Positions 29,767 through 37,741 of a stretch of 64,000 bases of DNA are shown piece after piece. Position 1 is the stretch's first letter. Each line of letters opens with the position of its first letter. Made by a program: the position numbers and the translations under genes. Origin of the DNA: C-114 sp963745405 (GTDB lineage: Bacteria > Chloroflexota > Limnocylindria > Limnocylindrales > CSP1-4); NCBI GenBank assembly GCA_963745405.1, contig CAVUWY010000002.1, forward strand, positions 186,001 through 250,000, given 5' to 3'. The notes beneath the pieces were generated by a model. It did no database searches. It was not told the DNA's origin and saw only the letters and a list, made by a program, of their open reading frames with translations.

Positions 29767-31151
29767 GCGGCGGCGTCGACGTGGCCGCCGAGACAGCGCC
29801 CGAGCCGGGTCGCCAGACGGGCCGGGACGCCGTGGTCACCATCCTGCCTGCAGTGCGCCTTCGCGGCGAGCTGCGCCTGCCCGGCGACAAGTCGATCAGC
29901 CACCGGGCACTCCTCCTCGCCGCGCTCGCCGACGGGGAGAGTGTCATCGAGGCCGCGGGGGACGGGGCCGACGTCCGGTCGACGGCCGGGCTCGTGGCCG
30001 CCCTCGGAGTCCAGGTCGAGCGCGTCCGGACCGACGGACGGACGGTCGACTATCGGGTCGTCTCGCCCGGCGCCGACGCCCTCGGCGAGCCCGACGGCAC
30101 CGTCGACTGCGGCAATTCGGGGACGACCCTGCGACTCGCGGCGGGGCTGCTCGCCGGCCTGCCGCTGACCGTGGTCCTCGACGGCGACGACTCGTTGCGG
30201 CGCCGTCCGGTGGCTCGTATCATCGAGCCACTGCGCTCGATGGGCGCGGTGCTGCACGCCCGCCGGAACGATTCCCTCCCTCCCCTGACCGTGGTCGGTC
30301 GCACCCCGCTGCGAGCGATCGAGTACAGGACCCCGACACCGAGCGCCCAGGTCAAGTCGGCCATCCTCCTCGCGGCGCTGCGAGCCGACGGCCGGACGAC
30401 GGTCCACGAGGCGATCGCGACGCGGGACCACACCGAGCGGATGCTGCGGGCCAGGGGCGTGAGGGTGGAGCGGGCCGACGACGGCGCAGGCGGCGTCGGC
30501 TGGAGCGTCGAAGGAGGGGTGCCGGTGCGAGCGGTGCGGGAGTCGGTCCCCGGCGACGTCTCGGCGGCCGCCTTCTGGCTCGTCGCCGGCGCCGTCCATC
30601 CCGATGCCGAGCTGACGGTCCGATCGGTCGGGACGAACCCCACCCGCCGGTCGGTCATCGACCTGCTCCGAGCGATGGGAGCTCGTATCGACGAGGCGGT
30701 CCTGGCCGATGACGACGGCATCGGCGAGCCGACCGCCGACCTGACCGTGCGCTCGAGTGCGCTGTCGGCCATCGACCTCGGACCGGCCGAGGTGGCGGCG
30801 GCCATCGACGAGATCCCGATCCTCTGCCTCGCCGCGACGCAGGCTCGTGGCGTGTCGACGATCCGCGGCGCCGGCGAGCTCCGCCACAAGGAATCCGATC
30901 GCCTCGCCGGGATCGCCGCAGGCCTCGGCGCGCTGGGCGCCGATGTCCGCCTCGACGGCGACGACATCCGCATCGTCGGACCGACCCCCTTGCGGGGGGC
31001 ACCGACCGAGAGCCTCGACGACCATCGCCTGGCGATGACGTTCGCCGTGGCGGGCCTCCTCGCCAACGGGCCGACCACGATCGATCGACCCGCCAGCGCG
31101 GGGATCTCCTATCCGGGCTTCTTCGATGAACTCGAGAGGATGCGAGGGTGA
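29763..31151 (+). CDS. aroA: 3-phosphoshikimate 1-carboxyvinyltransferase (EPSP synthase)
   Basis: Joins shikimate 3-phosphate and PEP to give EPSP. The typical N-terminal LPGDKSISHRALLLAALADG is at about residue 37, after an Ala-rich extension. GNSGTTLRLAAGLLAG, AQVKSAILLAAL, and the ending EDDHRLAMTFAVAG-like segment (DDHRLAMTFAVAGLLANGP) match the family. 462 residues. ATGA overlap with aroF and GTGA overlap with aroE. Confidence 0.96.
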   Translation: MSGGVDVAAETAPEPGRQTGRDAVVTILPAVRLRGELRLPGDKSISHRALLLAALADGESVIEAAGDGADVRSTAGLVAALGVQVERVRTDGRTVDYRVVSPGADALGEPDGTVDCGNSGTTLRLAAGLLAGLPLTVVLDGDDSLRRRPVARIIEPLRSMGAVLHARRNDSLPPLTVVGRTPLRAIEYRTPTPSAQVKSAILLAALRADGRTTVHEAIATRDHTERMLRARGVRVERADDGAGGVGWSVEGGVPVRAVRESVPGDVSAAAFWLVAGAVHPDAELTVRSVGTNPTRRSVIDLLRAMGARIDEAVLADDDGIGEPTADLTVRSSALSAIDLGPAEVAAAIDEIPILCLAATQARGVSTIRGAGELRHKESDRLAGIAAGLGALGADVRLDGDDIRIVGPTPLRGAPTESLDDHRLAMTFAVAGLLANGPTTIDRPASAGISYPGFFDELERMRG

Positions 31152-32122
31152 GCAAGCGCGTCGTCCTCATCGGCCATCCGGTCGCCCATTCCCTGTCCGG
31201 CCCGATGCTCGAGGCCGCCTTCGCCGAGCGCGGGATCGACGCCCGCCACGAGCTGCTGGACGTCACCGTCCCCGGGTTGGCCGCGGCGATCGAGGATGTC
31301 CGGGGGGCCGACTACCTCGGGGCCCAGGTGACGATCCCCCACAAGGAACGAGTCGTGCCCCTGATGGATCGCCTGACCGACGAGGCCCATGCGACCGGCG
31401 CCGTCAACACGATCACCAAGGAAGGCAAGCGGCTCGTCGGCCACAACACGGACGTCCCGGGCTTCCGGGTCGCCCTCGACAAGCTCGTCGGCCGTCGCAA
31501 GATGCCGAAGCAGGCCGTGATCCTCGGTGCCGGTGGCGGCGCGCGGGCCGTCGTCTACGGCCTGCTGACCGAGGGCTTCCAGCGCATCGTCGTGTTCAAC
31601 CGCCACCTTCATCGGGCCGAGGGCCTCGTCCGCCACTTCTCGCGGAGCGCGGCCCACATGGACCTCCGGGCGATGCCCTGGCACGAGTCGATCATCGAGG
31701 CCGAGCTGGCCAAGACGCAGGTGCTCATCAACGCCACGTCCATCGGCCTCCACGGCGACGTATCGCCGATCCCGGGCGAGATCATCCCGCCGGGCCTCCT
31801 CGTCATGGACCTCATCTACAACCCCGCCCGGACCCGGTTCCTCCGCGAGGCGGCCGCGGCCGGCGCGGAGGCGACGGCCAACGGCCTCGTCATGCTCCTC
31901 AACCAGGGAACTGCCCAGTTCGAGCTGTGGACGGGCCAGCCGGCCCCCATCGACCTGATGCGGGAGCGGCTCGAGGCGGCCCTCGCCGACCGCGAGGAGT
32001 CGGCCGACGACGCCGCGACCGACGCGTCGGTCGCCGCCGCTGCCGAGGAGGCGGCCGGGGCGGCGAGCGCGTCCGGGTCCGGCGCGTCCGGGGCCGGTGC
32101 GTCCGGCGCGCCGGACGCCTGA
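31148..32122 (+). CDS. aroE: Shikimate dehydrogenase
   Basis: Reduces 3-dehydroshikimate using NADPH. The N-terminus has IGHPVAHSLSGPM, the catalytic Lys/Asp region VTIPHKE and GAVNT, and HNTDVPGF. The dinucleotide-binding motif is GAGGGARAVVYGL. NATSIGLHG follows. The start is GTG 31148 overlapping the aroA stop. The C-terminus ends in an unusual Ala/Ser/Gly-rich tail of about 45 residues, probably disordered. 324 residues. Confidence 0.95.
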   Translation: MSKRVVLIGHPVAHSLSGPMLEAAFAERGIDARHELLDVTVPGLAAAIEDVRGADYLGAQVTIPHKERVVPLMDRLTDEAHATGAVNTITKEGKRLVGHNTDVPGFRVALDKLVGRRKMPKQAVILGAGGGARAVVYGLLTEGFQRIVVFNRHLHRAEGLVRHFSRSAAHMDLRAMPWHESIIEAELAKTQVLINATSIGLHGDVSPIPGEIIPPGLLVMDLIYNPARTRFLREAAAAGAEATANGLVMLLNQGTAQFELWTGQPAPIDLMRERLEAALADREESADDAATDASVAAAAEEAAGAASASGSGASGAGASGAPDA

Positions 32123-32125
32123 CAC

Positions 32126-33397
32126 GTGGGACGCCTGCGCTTCCTGACCGCCGGTGAATCGCACGGCCAGGGCCTCGGCGTCACGATCGAGGGGATCCCG
32201 GCCGGCCTCGCCATCGCCGAGGACGACCTTGCCGTCGATCTCGGCCGGCGCCAGCGTGGCTACGGCCGGGGTGCGCGTCAGGCCATCGAGCACGACCGGG
32301 CCGAGATCGTCGCCGGCGTCCGCCACGGCCGGACGCTCGGATCGCCGATCCTCCTCCACATCCGGAACCGGGACTGGGAGAACTGGACCCGGGTCATGCA
32401 GGTCGAGGCGCTGAGCGACGAGCAGGCGGCCGAGCTCGCTGCGGCCGTCGACGGCGGCGACCGCCGATCGACTCCCGTAACCCGGGTCCGACCGGGTCAC
32501 GCCGACCTCGCCGGGGCCCTGAAGTACGGCTTCGACGACGTCCGCAACGTCCTCGAGCGTGCCTCGGCCCGCGAGACGGCCGCCCGGGTCGCGGCCGGCG
32601 GCGTCGCCCGTGCCCTGCTCGGCAGCATCGGCATCGACGCCTGGTCGTTCACCGCCGAGGTCGGCGGCATCGCACTCGATCCGGCCCGTGCAACCCGCTC
32701 CCTGGAGGAGGCCGACGCCTCGCCGCTGCGCTGCCCCGACCCCGACGCCGAGGCGGCGATGATCGCCCGCATCGACGAGGCCCGCTCGAACGGCGACACC
32801 GTCGGCGGCGTCTTCGAGGTGGTCGCCCACGGCGTGCCGTTGGGGCTCGGCAGCTACGTCCACTGGGACCGCCGCCTCGATGCCGCGCTGGCGGCGGCCG
32901 TGATGAGCATCAACATCGTCAAGGGGGTCGAGATCGGCCTCGGCTTCGAGCAGACCCGGCGGGCGGGCTCCGCGGTCCACGACGTCATCGAGGGCCGGGC
33001 CGCCGACGGGCACTGGATCCATCGGACCAACAACGCCGGTGGGCTCACCGGCGGCGTCTCGAACGGCGAACCGATCGTCGTCCGTGGCGCCGTGAAGCCG
33101 ATCTCCACCCTCGCCCGGCCGCTGCCCTCGGCCGACCTCATCACCGGTCGCGCGGTCGAGAAGGCCCACTACGAGCGGAGCGACATCAGCGTCGTCCCGG
33201 CAGCGGGCGTCGTCGGGGAGGCGATGGTCCTCCTCACCCTGGCCGACTTCGCCCTCGACAAGTTCGGCGGCGATTCGATGGCCGAGTTCACCGACAACGT
33301 CGAGCGCTACCGGGCCCGCATCGCCGCGCCCCGCGGGGACGCCACGGTCACGCCCGTCGAGGGTTCGGACGTGGCCGGCTCCGGCGGAGACGACTGA
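32126..33397 (+). CDS. aroC: Chorismate synthase
   Basis: The last step to chorismate, FMN-dependent. Signature motifs are LTAGESHGQGL, RRQRGYGRGARQ, RPGHADLAGALKYG, RASARETAARVAAG and SNGEPIVVRGAVKPISTL. GTG 32126 lies four bases after the aroE stop. 423 residues; the C-terminus carries a short Gly/Ala-rich tail not conserved in the family. Confidence 0.96.
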   Translation: MGRLRFLTAGESHGQGLGVTIEGIPAGLAIAEDDLAVDLGRRQRGYGRGARQAIEHDRAEIVAGVRHGRTLGSPILLHIRNRDWENWTRVMQVEALSDEQAAELAAAVDGGDRRSTPVTRVRPGHADLAGALKYGFDDVRNVLERASARETAARVAAGGVARALLGSIGIDAWSFTAEVGGIALDPARATRSLEEADASPLRCPDPDAEAAMIARIDEARSNGDTVGGVFEVVAHGVPLGLGSYVHWDRRLDAALAAAVMSINIVKGVEIGLGFEQTRRAGSAVHDVIEGRAADGHWIHRTNNAGGLTGGVSNGEPIVVRGAVKPISTLARPLPSADLITGRAVEKAHYERSDISVVPAAGVVGEAMVLLTLADFALDKFGGDSMAEFTDNVERYRARIAAPRGDATVTPVEGSDVAGSGGDD

Positions 33398-33403
33398 GCG
33401 GCC

Positions 33404-35137
33404 GTGGATCTCGTCCTCGTCGGGCTCCCCGGGAGCGGCAAGTCCGCGATCGGCCGCCGCCTCGCCCACCGCCACGATGCCGAGTTCATCGATCTCGATG
33501 AGACGATCGAACGGGAGGCCGGGCGGCCGATCCCGGCGATCTTCGAGAGCGAGGGCGAGGCGGGGTTCCGACGGCGGGAGTCCGTGGCCGTCGCGGCCCT
33601 CGGTCCGGCCGACCCGGAGCGGCGCGTGCGGCGGGTGATCGCGACCGGCGGGGGGACGGTCGTCGAGCCGCGCAACCGCTGGCTCCTCTACCGCGGCCGC
33701 CTCGCCATCTGGCTCGATGCCCGGCCGGAGGCACTGGCCCAGCGGCTCCGCCGGAGCCGGACGGTCCGGCCCCTCATCGCCGGTCGAGATCCGATCGGCA
33801 CGGTCCGCCAGCTCGCCATGACCCGGGAGCGCTTCTACGCGGCCGCCCATCGGGTCAACGCCCTCGCCGAGCCGGCCGGGGTGGCCGGGGCGATCGAGAC
33901 CCTCATCGCCGCCGGTCCACCGTCGGGGCCGACGAGGCTCCTCGACGCGGACACCCGGATCGGGCGGTTCGTCATCGGCAACGGCATCGCCGCCGACGGC
34001 CTCGCCGACACCCTCGCCCGCCTCGAGGCGACCCGGGCCATCGTGGCCTCGGAGCCCGGCGCCTGGGCCTCGGTCGGGCCCGAGCTCGTCGCCCGCCTCG
34101 CCGGACGGGGCCTGACCGTCGAGCTCATCGAATTCCCGTCCGGTGAGTCGGCCAAGACGATGGCCGCGGTCGAGGAGGCGGCTCGAGCCCTCGCCCGGCT
34201 GCGCGTCGACCGGACCGAGTCGCTCGTCGCCATCGGTGGCGGAGCGCTCGGCGACAGTGCCGGCGTCCTCGCCGCCCTGTGGCTTCGCGGCATCCCCCTC
34301 ATCCACGTCCCGACCACCCTCGTGGCCCAGATCGACTCGTCGATCGGCGGCAAGACCGCCGTCGACCTCCCCGAGGGCAAGAACCTCCTCGGCGCGTTCA
34401 TCCAGCCGGCCGCCGTCCTCATCGACATCGCCCTGCTCCACTCGCTGCCGGAGCGCCAGCGGCGAGCCGCCCTCGGCGAGGCCGTGAAGATGGCGGTGGT
34501 CGGCGACGAGCGGCTCTTCACCCTCCTCGAGGCATCGGGCCCGGCTGTCGCCCGCGGTGAGGCCGACACGGTGACGTCCGGCGTCCTGGCCGAGCTGGTC
34601 GAGCGGACGATGTGGGCAAAGGTCGAGATCGTCCTCGCCGACGAGCGCGAGGAAGGCGGCCGGACGCGGCGGCCGTCGTCGGCCGCCCCCGGTGAAACCG
34701 GGTCTCACGGCGCGGAGCCCATCGGCGCACCCGTGCCTGCGCCCGGTCGCCTGGCGCTGAACCTCGGCCACTCGGCCGGCCACGCCCTCGAGGCCGCGGG
34801 CCGCTACGAGGAGCTTCTCCACGGCGAGGCCGTCGGCTACGGGCTGCGGGTCGCCTGCCGGCTCGGCGTCGCGCTCGGCGTGACTCCGCAGGATCGGGCA
34901 AGGCGGACGGAACGCCTCCTCGACGCCGTCGGTCTCGGCCTCGGCCGCCTGCCCTTCGCGATCGATGACGTCCTGGCGGCCCTCGAGTCCGACAAGAAGC
35001 ACGTCGCCGGACGTCTCAACTGGGTGATCCCGACGGCGACCGGCGTGACGATCCGCTCCGACGTCCCAGCCGAGCTCGTCCGGGAGACGATCGGCGGCGT
35101 CCTCGCCAGCGAGACGACCGCGGCGGCGGCGCGATGA
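33404..35137 (+). CDS. aroKB: Bifunctional shikimate kinase / 3-dehydroquinate synthase (AroK-AroB fusion)
   Basis: 577 residues. Residues 1-170 are shikimate kinase: P-loop VGLPGSGKSAIGRRLA, DLDE in FIDLDETIE, and GGGTVV. Residues 180-577 are 3-dehydroquinate synthase: GGGALGDSAGVLAALWLRG, HVPTTLVAQIDSSIGGKTAVDLPEGKN, ALGEAVKM, and NLGHSAGHALE with the metal-binding His. An inserted low-complexity stretch (about 420-445) precedes NLGHS. GTG 33404. Fusions of aroK and aroB occur in some bacteria; here the two would form successive (non-adjacent) steps. ATGA overlap with aroQ. Confidence 0.94.
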   Translation: MDLVLVGLPGSGKSAIGRRLAHRHDAEFIDLDETIEREAGRPIPAIFESEGEAGFRRRESVAVAALGPADPERRVRRVIATGGGTVVEPRNRWLLYRGRLAIWLDARPEALAQRLRRSRTVRPLIAGRDPIGTVRQLAMTRERFYAAAHRVNALAEPAGVAGAIETLIAAGPPSGPTRLLDADTRIGRFVIGNGIAADGLADTLARLEATRAIVASEPGAWASVGPELVARLAGRGLTVELIEFPSGESAKTMAAVEEAARALARLRVDRTESLVAIGGGALGDSAGVLAALWLRGIPLIHVPTTLVAQIDSSIGGKTAVDLPEGKNLLGAFIQPAAVLIDIALLHSLPERQRRAALGEAVKMAVVGDERLFTLLEASGPAVARGEADTVTSGVLAELVERTMWAKVEIVLADEREEGGRTRRPSSAAPGETGSHGAEPIGAPVPAPGRLALNLGHSAGHALEAAGRYEELLHGEAVGYGLRVACRLGVALGVTPQDRARRTERLLDAVGLGLGRLPFAIDDVLAALESDKKHVAGRLNWVIPTATGVTIRSDVPAELVRETIGGVLASETTAAAAR

Positions 35138-35592
35138 CCCGCGTCCTCGTCCTCCAGGGCCCGAACCTGGACCTCCTCGGCAGCCGTGAGCCGGCGATCT
35201 ATGGACACACGACGCTGACTGAGATCCATGCGGCGATGACCGAGCAGGCGGCCGGTCTCGGACTCGACATCGACTTCTTCCAGAGCAACCACGAGGGCGC
35301 GCTCATCGACCGCCTCCACGAGCGCGACTTCGACGTGGCGATCGTCAACGCCGGCGGTCTCACCCACACCTCGGTCGCTCTTCGCGACGCGCTGCTCGGC
35401 GTCGAGCGGCCGTTCATCGAGGTCCACCTGACCGACCCGGCGACCCGCGAGTCGTTCCGCCAGGTCAACTTCCTGACCGACATCGCCCTCGAGTCGATCG
35501 TCGGGCGAGGGCCCGACGGCTACCGCCTCGCCCTCGAGTCCATCGCCAGCCGGTTCCCCGCGACGGCAGCCGACGGGACTGACGGACGATGA
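35134..35592 (+). CDS. aroQ: 3-dehydroquinate dehydratase, type II
   Basis: Converts 3-dehydroquinate to 3-dehydroshikimate. The family signature VLQGPNLDLLGSREPAIYG includes the catalytic Tyr, then FFQSNHEGALID, and NAGGLTHTSVALRDAL and EVHLTDPATRE. 152 residues. Four-base overlap at both ends with aroKB and the chorismate mutase gene. Confidence 0.95.
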   Translation: MTRVLVLQGPNLDLLGSREPAIYGHTTLTEIHAAMTEQAAGLGLDIDFFQSNHEGALIDRLHERDFDVAIVNAGGLTHTSVALRDALLGVERPFIEVHLTDPATRESFRQVNFLTDIALESIVGRGPDGYRLALESIASRFPATAADGTDGR

Positions 35593-35912
35593 CCGACCGG
35601 GCCGGCGAGACGGCCGAGCTGCGCCGCCTCCGTCGTCGCATCGACGCCCTCGATCGGCGGATCGTCCGCCTCCTCAATGAGCGGGCCGAGCTCGGCCGCG
35701 CGGTCGGGCGCGAGAAGGCGGTGGCCGGGCGGCGGGCGATCCGCGATGCCGAGCGGGAGCGCGAGATCCTCCTTCGGGTGACGATGGCCAACGAGGGACC
35801 GATGCCACAGGCGGACCTCCTGGCGATGTACCGCCGGCTCATGGCGGCGACTCGCTCCCTCGAGCGCCGGGACCGGACGCGGGAACGGCTGGAGTCGGGC
35901 GCCGACGAATGA
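35589..35912 (+). CDS. Chorismate mutase (AroQ class)
   Basis: A 107-residue all-helical chorismate mutase that takes chorismate to prephenate for Phe/Tyr synthesis. The helix-1 pattern LRRLRRRIDALDRRIVRLLNERAELG and R..ER.REILLR match AroQ-class monofunctional mutases. It overlaps aroQ and gluQ by four bases each. Confidence 0.9.
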   Translation: MTDRAGETAELRRLRRRIDALDRRIVRLLNERAELGRAVGREKAVAGRRAIRDAEREREILLRVTMANEGPMPQADLLAMYRRLMAATRSLERRDRTRERLESGADE

Positions 35913-36796
35913 GCGGCCCGACGACGCGGTTCGCGCCGGCGCCGACGGGCTACCTCCATCTCGGCCACGTGGCCAACGCGATCCACGCCTGGGGGCTGGC
36001 CGGTGCCGCCGGCGGGCGGGTCGTCCTGCGGATCGAGGACCACGACCGGGGCCGCTGCCGGCCCGAATACGAGACCGCGATCCTCGACGACCTCGACTGG
36101 CTCGGTTTCCGGCCCGATCACCCGAGCACGGACGAGCTCCGTCGCGGCTCCTCGCCGTTCCGCCAGAGCGACTCCGATGCCTCGTACGTCGCCGCCCTCG
36201 CCCGACTCACAGACCAGCGGCTCGCCTACGCCTGCGACTGCGGCCGGGCCACCTTCGCCGCCTGGGAGGCCGCCCACGGGCGGGCGTGGAGCGGACCGGG
36301 CTGTCCGGGCGGCTGTCGCGAGCGAGCGGTGCCCGAGGGCCCGGAGGCCGGGCTGCGGGTCGCCCTCGGTGAGGGCGCGGAGTCGTTCGTCGATCGGATC
36401 GTCGGCCCCCGCTCCGGCGACCCGTCGGCGCGGGGCGACCTCCTCATCCGCGGCCGCGACGGCTGGACCTACGGGTTCGCCGTCGTCGTCGACGACCTCC
36501 GCCACGCCATCGACCTCGTCGTCCGCGGCGAGGACCTCCTCGACGAGACGCCGCGCCAGATCCGGCTCGGCTGGCTGCTCGGGCGGTCCGAGCCGCCGAC
36601 CTTCGCCCATCATCCGCTCGTCCGTCGACCCGATGGAAAGAAGCTGTCGAAGGCGGACGGCGATACCGCGATCCGGGAGCTCCGTGCGGCGGGCTGGTCG
36701 GCGGAGGCGCTCATCGGGCGGGCCGCCGCCGAGGTGGGTCTCGACCCGTCGGGACGGCCACGGCCGGCGGCGGAGGTCGACGCGCTGTTCCACTGA
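35909..36796 (+). CDS. gluQ: Glutamyl-Q tRNA(Asp) synthetase-like protein
   Basis: 295 residues. A truncated class I GluRS-like catalytic domain: HIGH-like FAPAPTGYLHLGHV, RIEDHDRGR, a Cys cluster (ACDC ... CPGGC) that probably binds zinc, and KLSKADGD as the KMSKS motif. It lacks the anticodon-binding domain. GluQRS charges Glu onto queuosine 34 of tRNA-Asp. It ends the aro operon through an ATGA overlap, an unusual position for this gene. The 69-base gap to trpA (convergent) has no clear terminator. Confidence 0.88.
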   Translation: MSGPTTRFAPAPTGYLHLGHVANAIHAWGLAGAAGGRVVLRIEDHDRGRCRPEYETAILDDLDWLGFRPDHPSTDELRRGSSPFRQSDSDASYVAALARLTDQRLAYACDCGRATFAAWEAAHGRAWSGPGCPGGCRERAVPEGPEAGLRVALGEGAESFVDRIVGPRSGDPSARGDLLIRGRDGWTYGFAVVVDDLRHAIDLVVRGEDLLDETPRQIRLGWLLGRSEPPTFAHHPLVRRPDGKKLSKADGDTAIRELRAAGWSAEALIGRAAAEVGLDPSGRPRPAAEVDALFH

Positions 36797-36865
36797 GGGC
36801 GCGGCGACGTCGCCACGGCGCCGGGTCGGCTCGATGCCGCATCGGGAGAGCGCGGCCTCCGCCCG

Positions 36866-37741
36866 TCAGTGCGCGGTGGCCGCTCGCAGGTCCTGGACGA
36901 GCCGGCTCAGGGAGGCGACATCCCGCCCCTCGGGCCCGAGCGCGTCGACGAGGGCCGAGGCGACGATGACCCCGTCCGCGCCGGCTCGAGCGAGGGCACG
37001 CACGTGGGCCGGCCTGCTTACGCCGAAACCGACGGCGACCGGGACCGGCGAGACGGCGGTCACGTCGCGGATGAGGCGACCGACGGTCGACGGTAGCGTC
37101 GTCCGGGCACCAGTGACACCGACGAGCGAGACGCAGTAGAGGAACCCGCCGCTCCGGGCGGCGATGGCGGCTCGCCGCTCGGGCCGGGTGGTGGGGGCGA
37201 CGAGGTAGACGACGGCGAGCCCGGCATCCCGGGCCACCGTCTCGAACGGACCGCCCTCGTCCGGGGTCAGGTCGGCGACGATGATGCCGCTCGCCCCCGC
37301 CGCCGAGAGCGCCGCGGCGGCCGGACCCCCGTCGCCCCCACCGAGGACCTGGTTCGCGTACGCCATCGGCACGAGCGGCAAGCCCGGCCGTGCCTCGGCG
37401 ATCCGGCGGAGGAGGGCGATCGAGCCGGCGAATGTCGCCCCGGCGGCGAGCGCGGCACCCGAGGCGCGCTGGAGCGTCGCACCGTCGGCCAGCGGGTCGG
37501 AGTACGGCAGGCCGATCTCGAGGAGGTCGGCTCCCGCGTCGGCCGCGGCGAGGGCGACCTCGAGGCTCGTCTCGGCGTCGGGATAACCTGCCACCACGTA
37601 CGGGATGAGGGCGGCCCGGCCGTCGGCCGCCGCCCGATCGAAGGCGGCCCGGATCCGACGCGCTCCTGTCGTGTCGTCGGTGCCGCGGCTGTCCACGGCA
37701 GCGCGGGACGGGCGCGTTCGGGTCGGCGCGGCTACGGTCAT
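36866..37741 (-). CDS. trpA: Tryptophan synthase alpha subunit
   Basis: Cleaves indole-3-glycerol phosphate to indole. Signature features are LIPYVVAGYPD, LEIGLPYSDPLADGATLQRAS with the catalytic Glu and Asp, and ADLTPDEGGPF. SLVGVTGAR and VGFGVSRPAHV bind phosphate. 291 residues with a longer N-terminal extension (about 30 residues). ATG 37741 overlaps the trpCFB stop (ATGA). It is the last gene of the operon. Confidence 0.96.
   Translation of the reverse strand: MTVAAPTRTRPSRAAVDSRGTDDTTGARRIRAAFDRAAADGRAALIPYVVAGYPDAETSLEVALAAADAGADLLEIGLPYSDPLADGATLQRASGAALAAGATFAGSIALLRRIAEARPGLPLVPMAYANQVLGGGDGGPAAAALSAAGASGIIVADLTPDEGGPFETVARDAGLAVVYLVAPTTRPERRAAIAARSGGFLYCVSLVGVTGARTTLPSTVGRLIRDVTAVSPVPVAVGFGVSRPAHVRALARAGADGVIVASALVDALGPEGRDVASLSRLVQDLRAATAH

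Noticed and set aside
36797..36865. Bidirectional terminator between gluQ and trpA
   Set aside because: Only a weak GGCGAC/GTCGCC hairpin occurs, without a T-run on either strand, so it is not listed.
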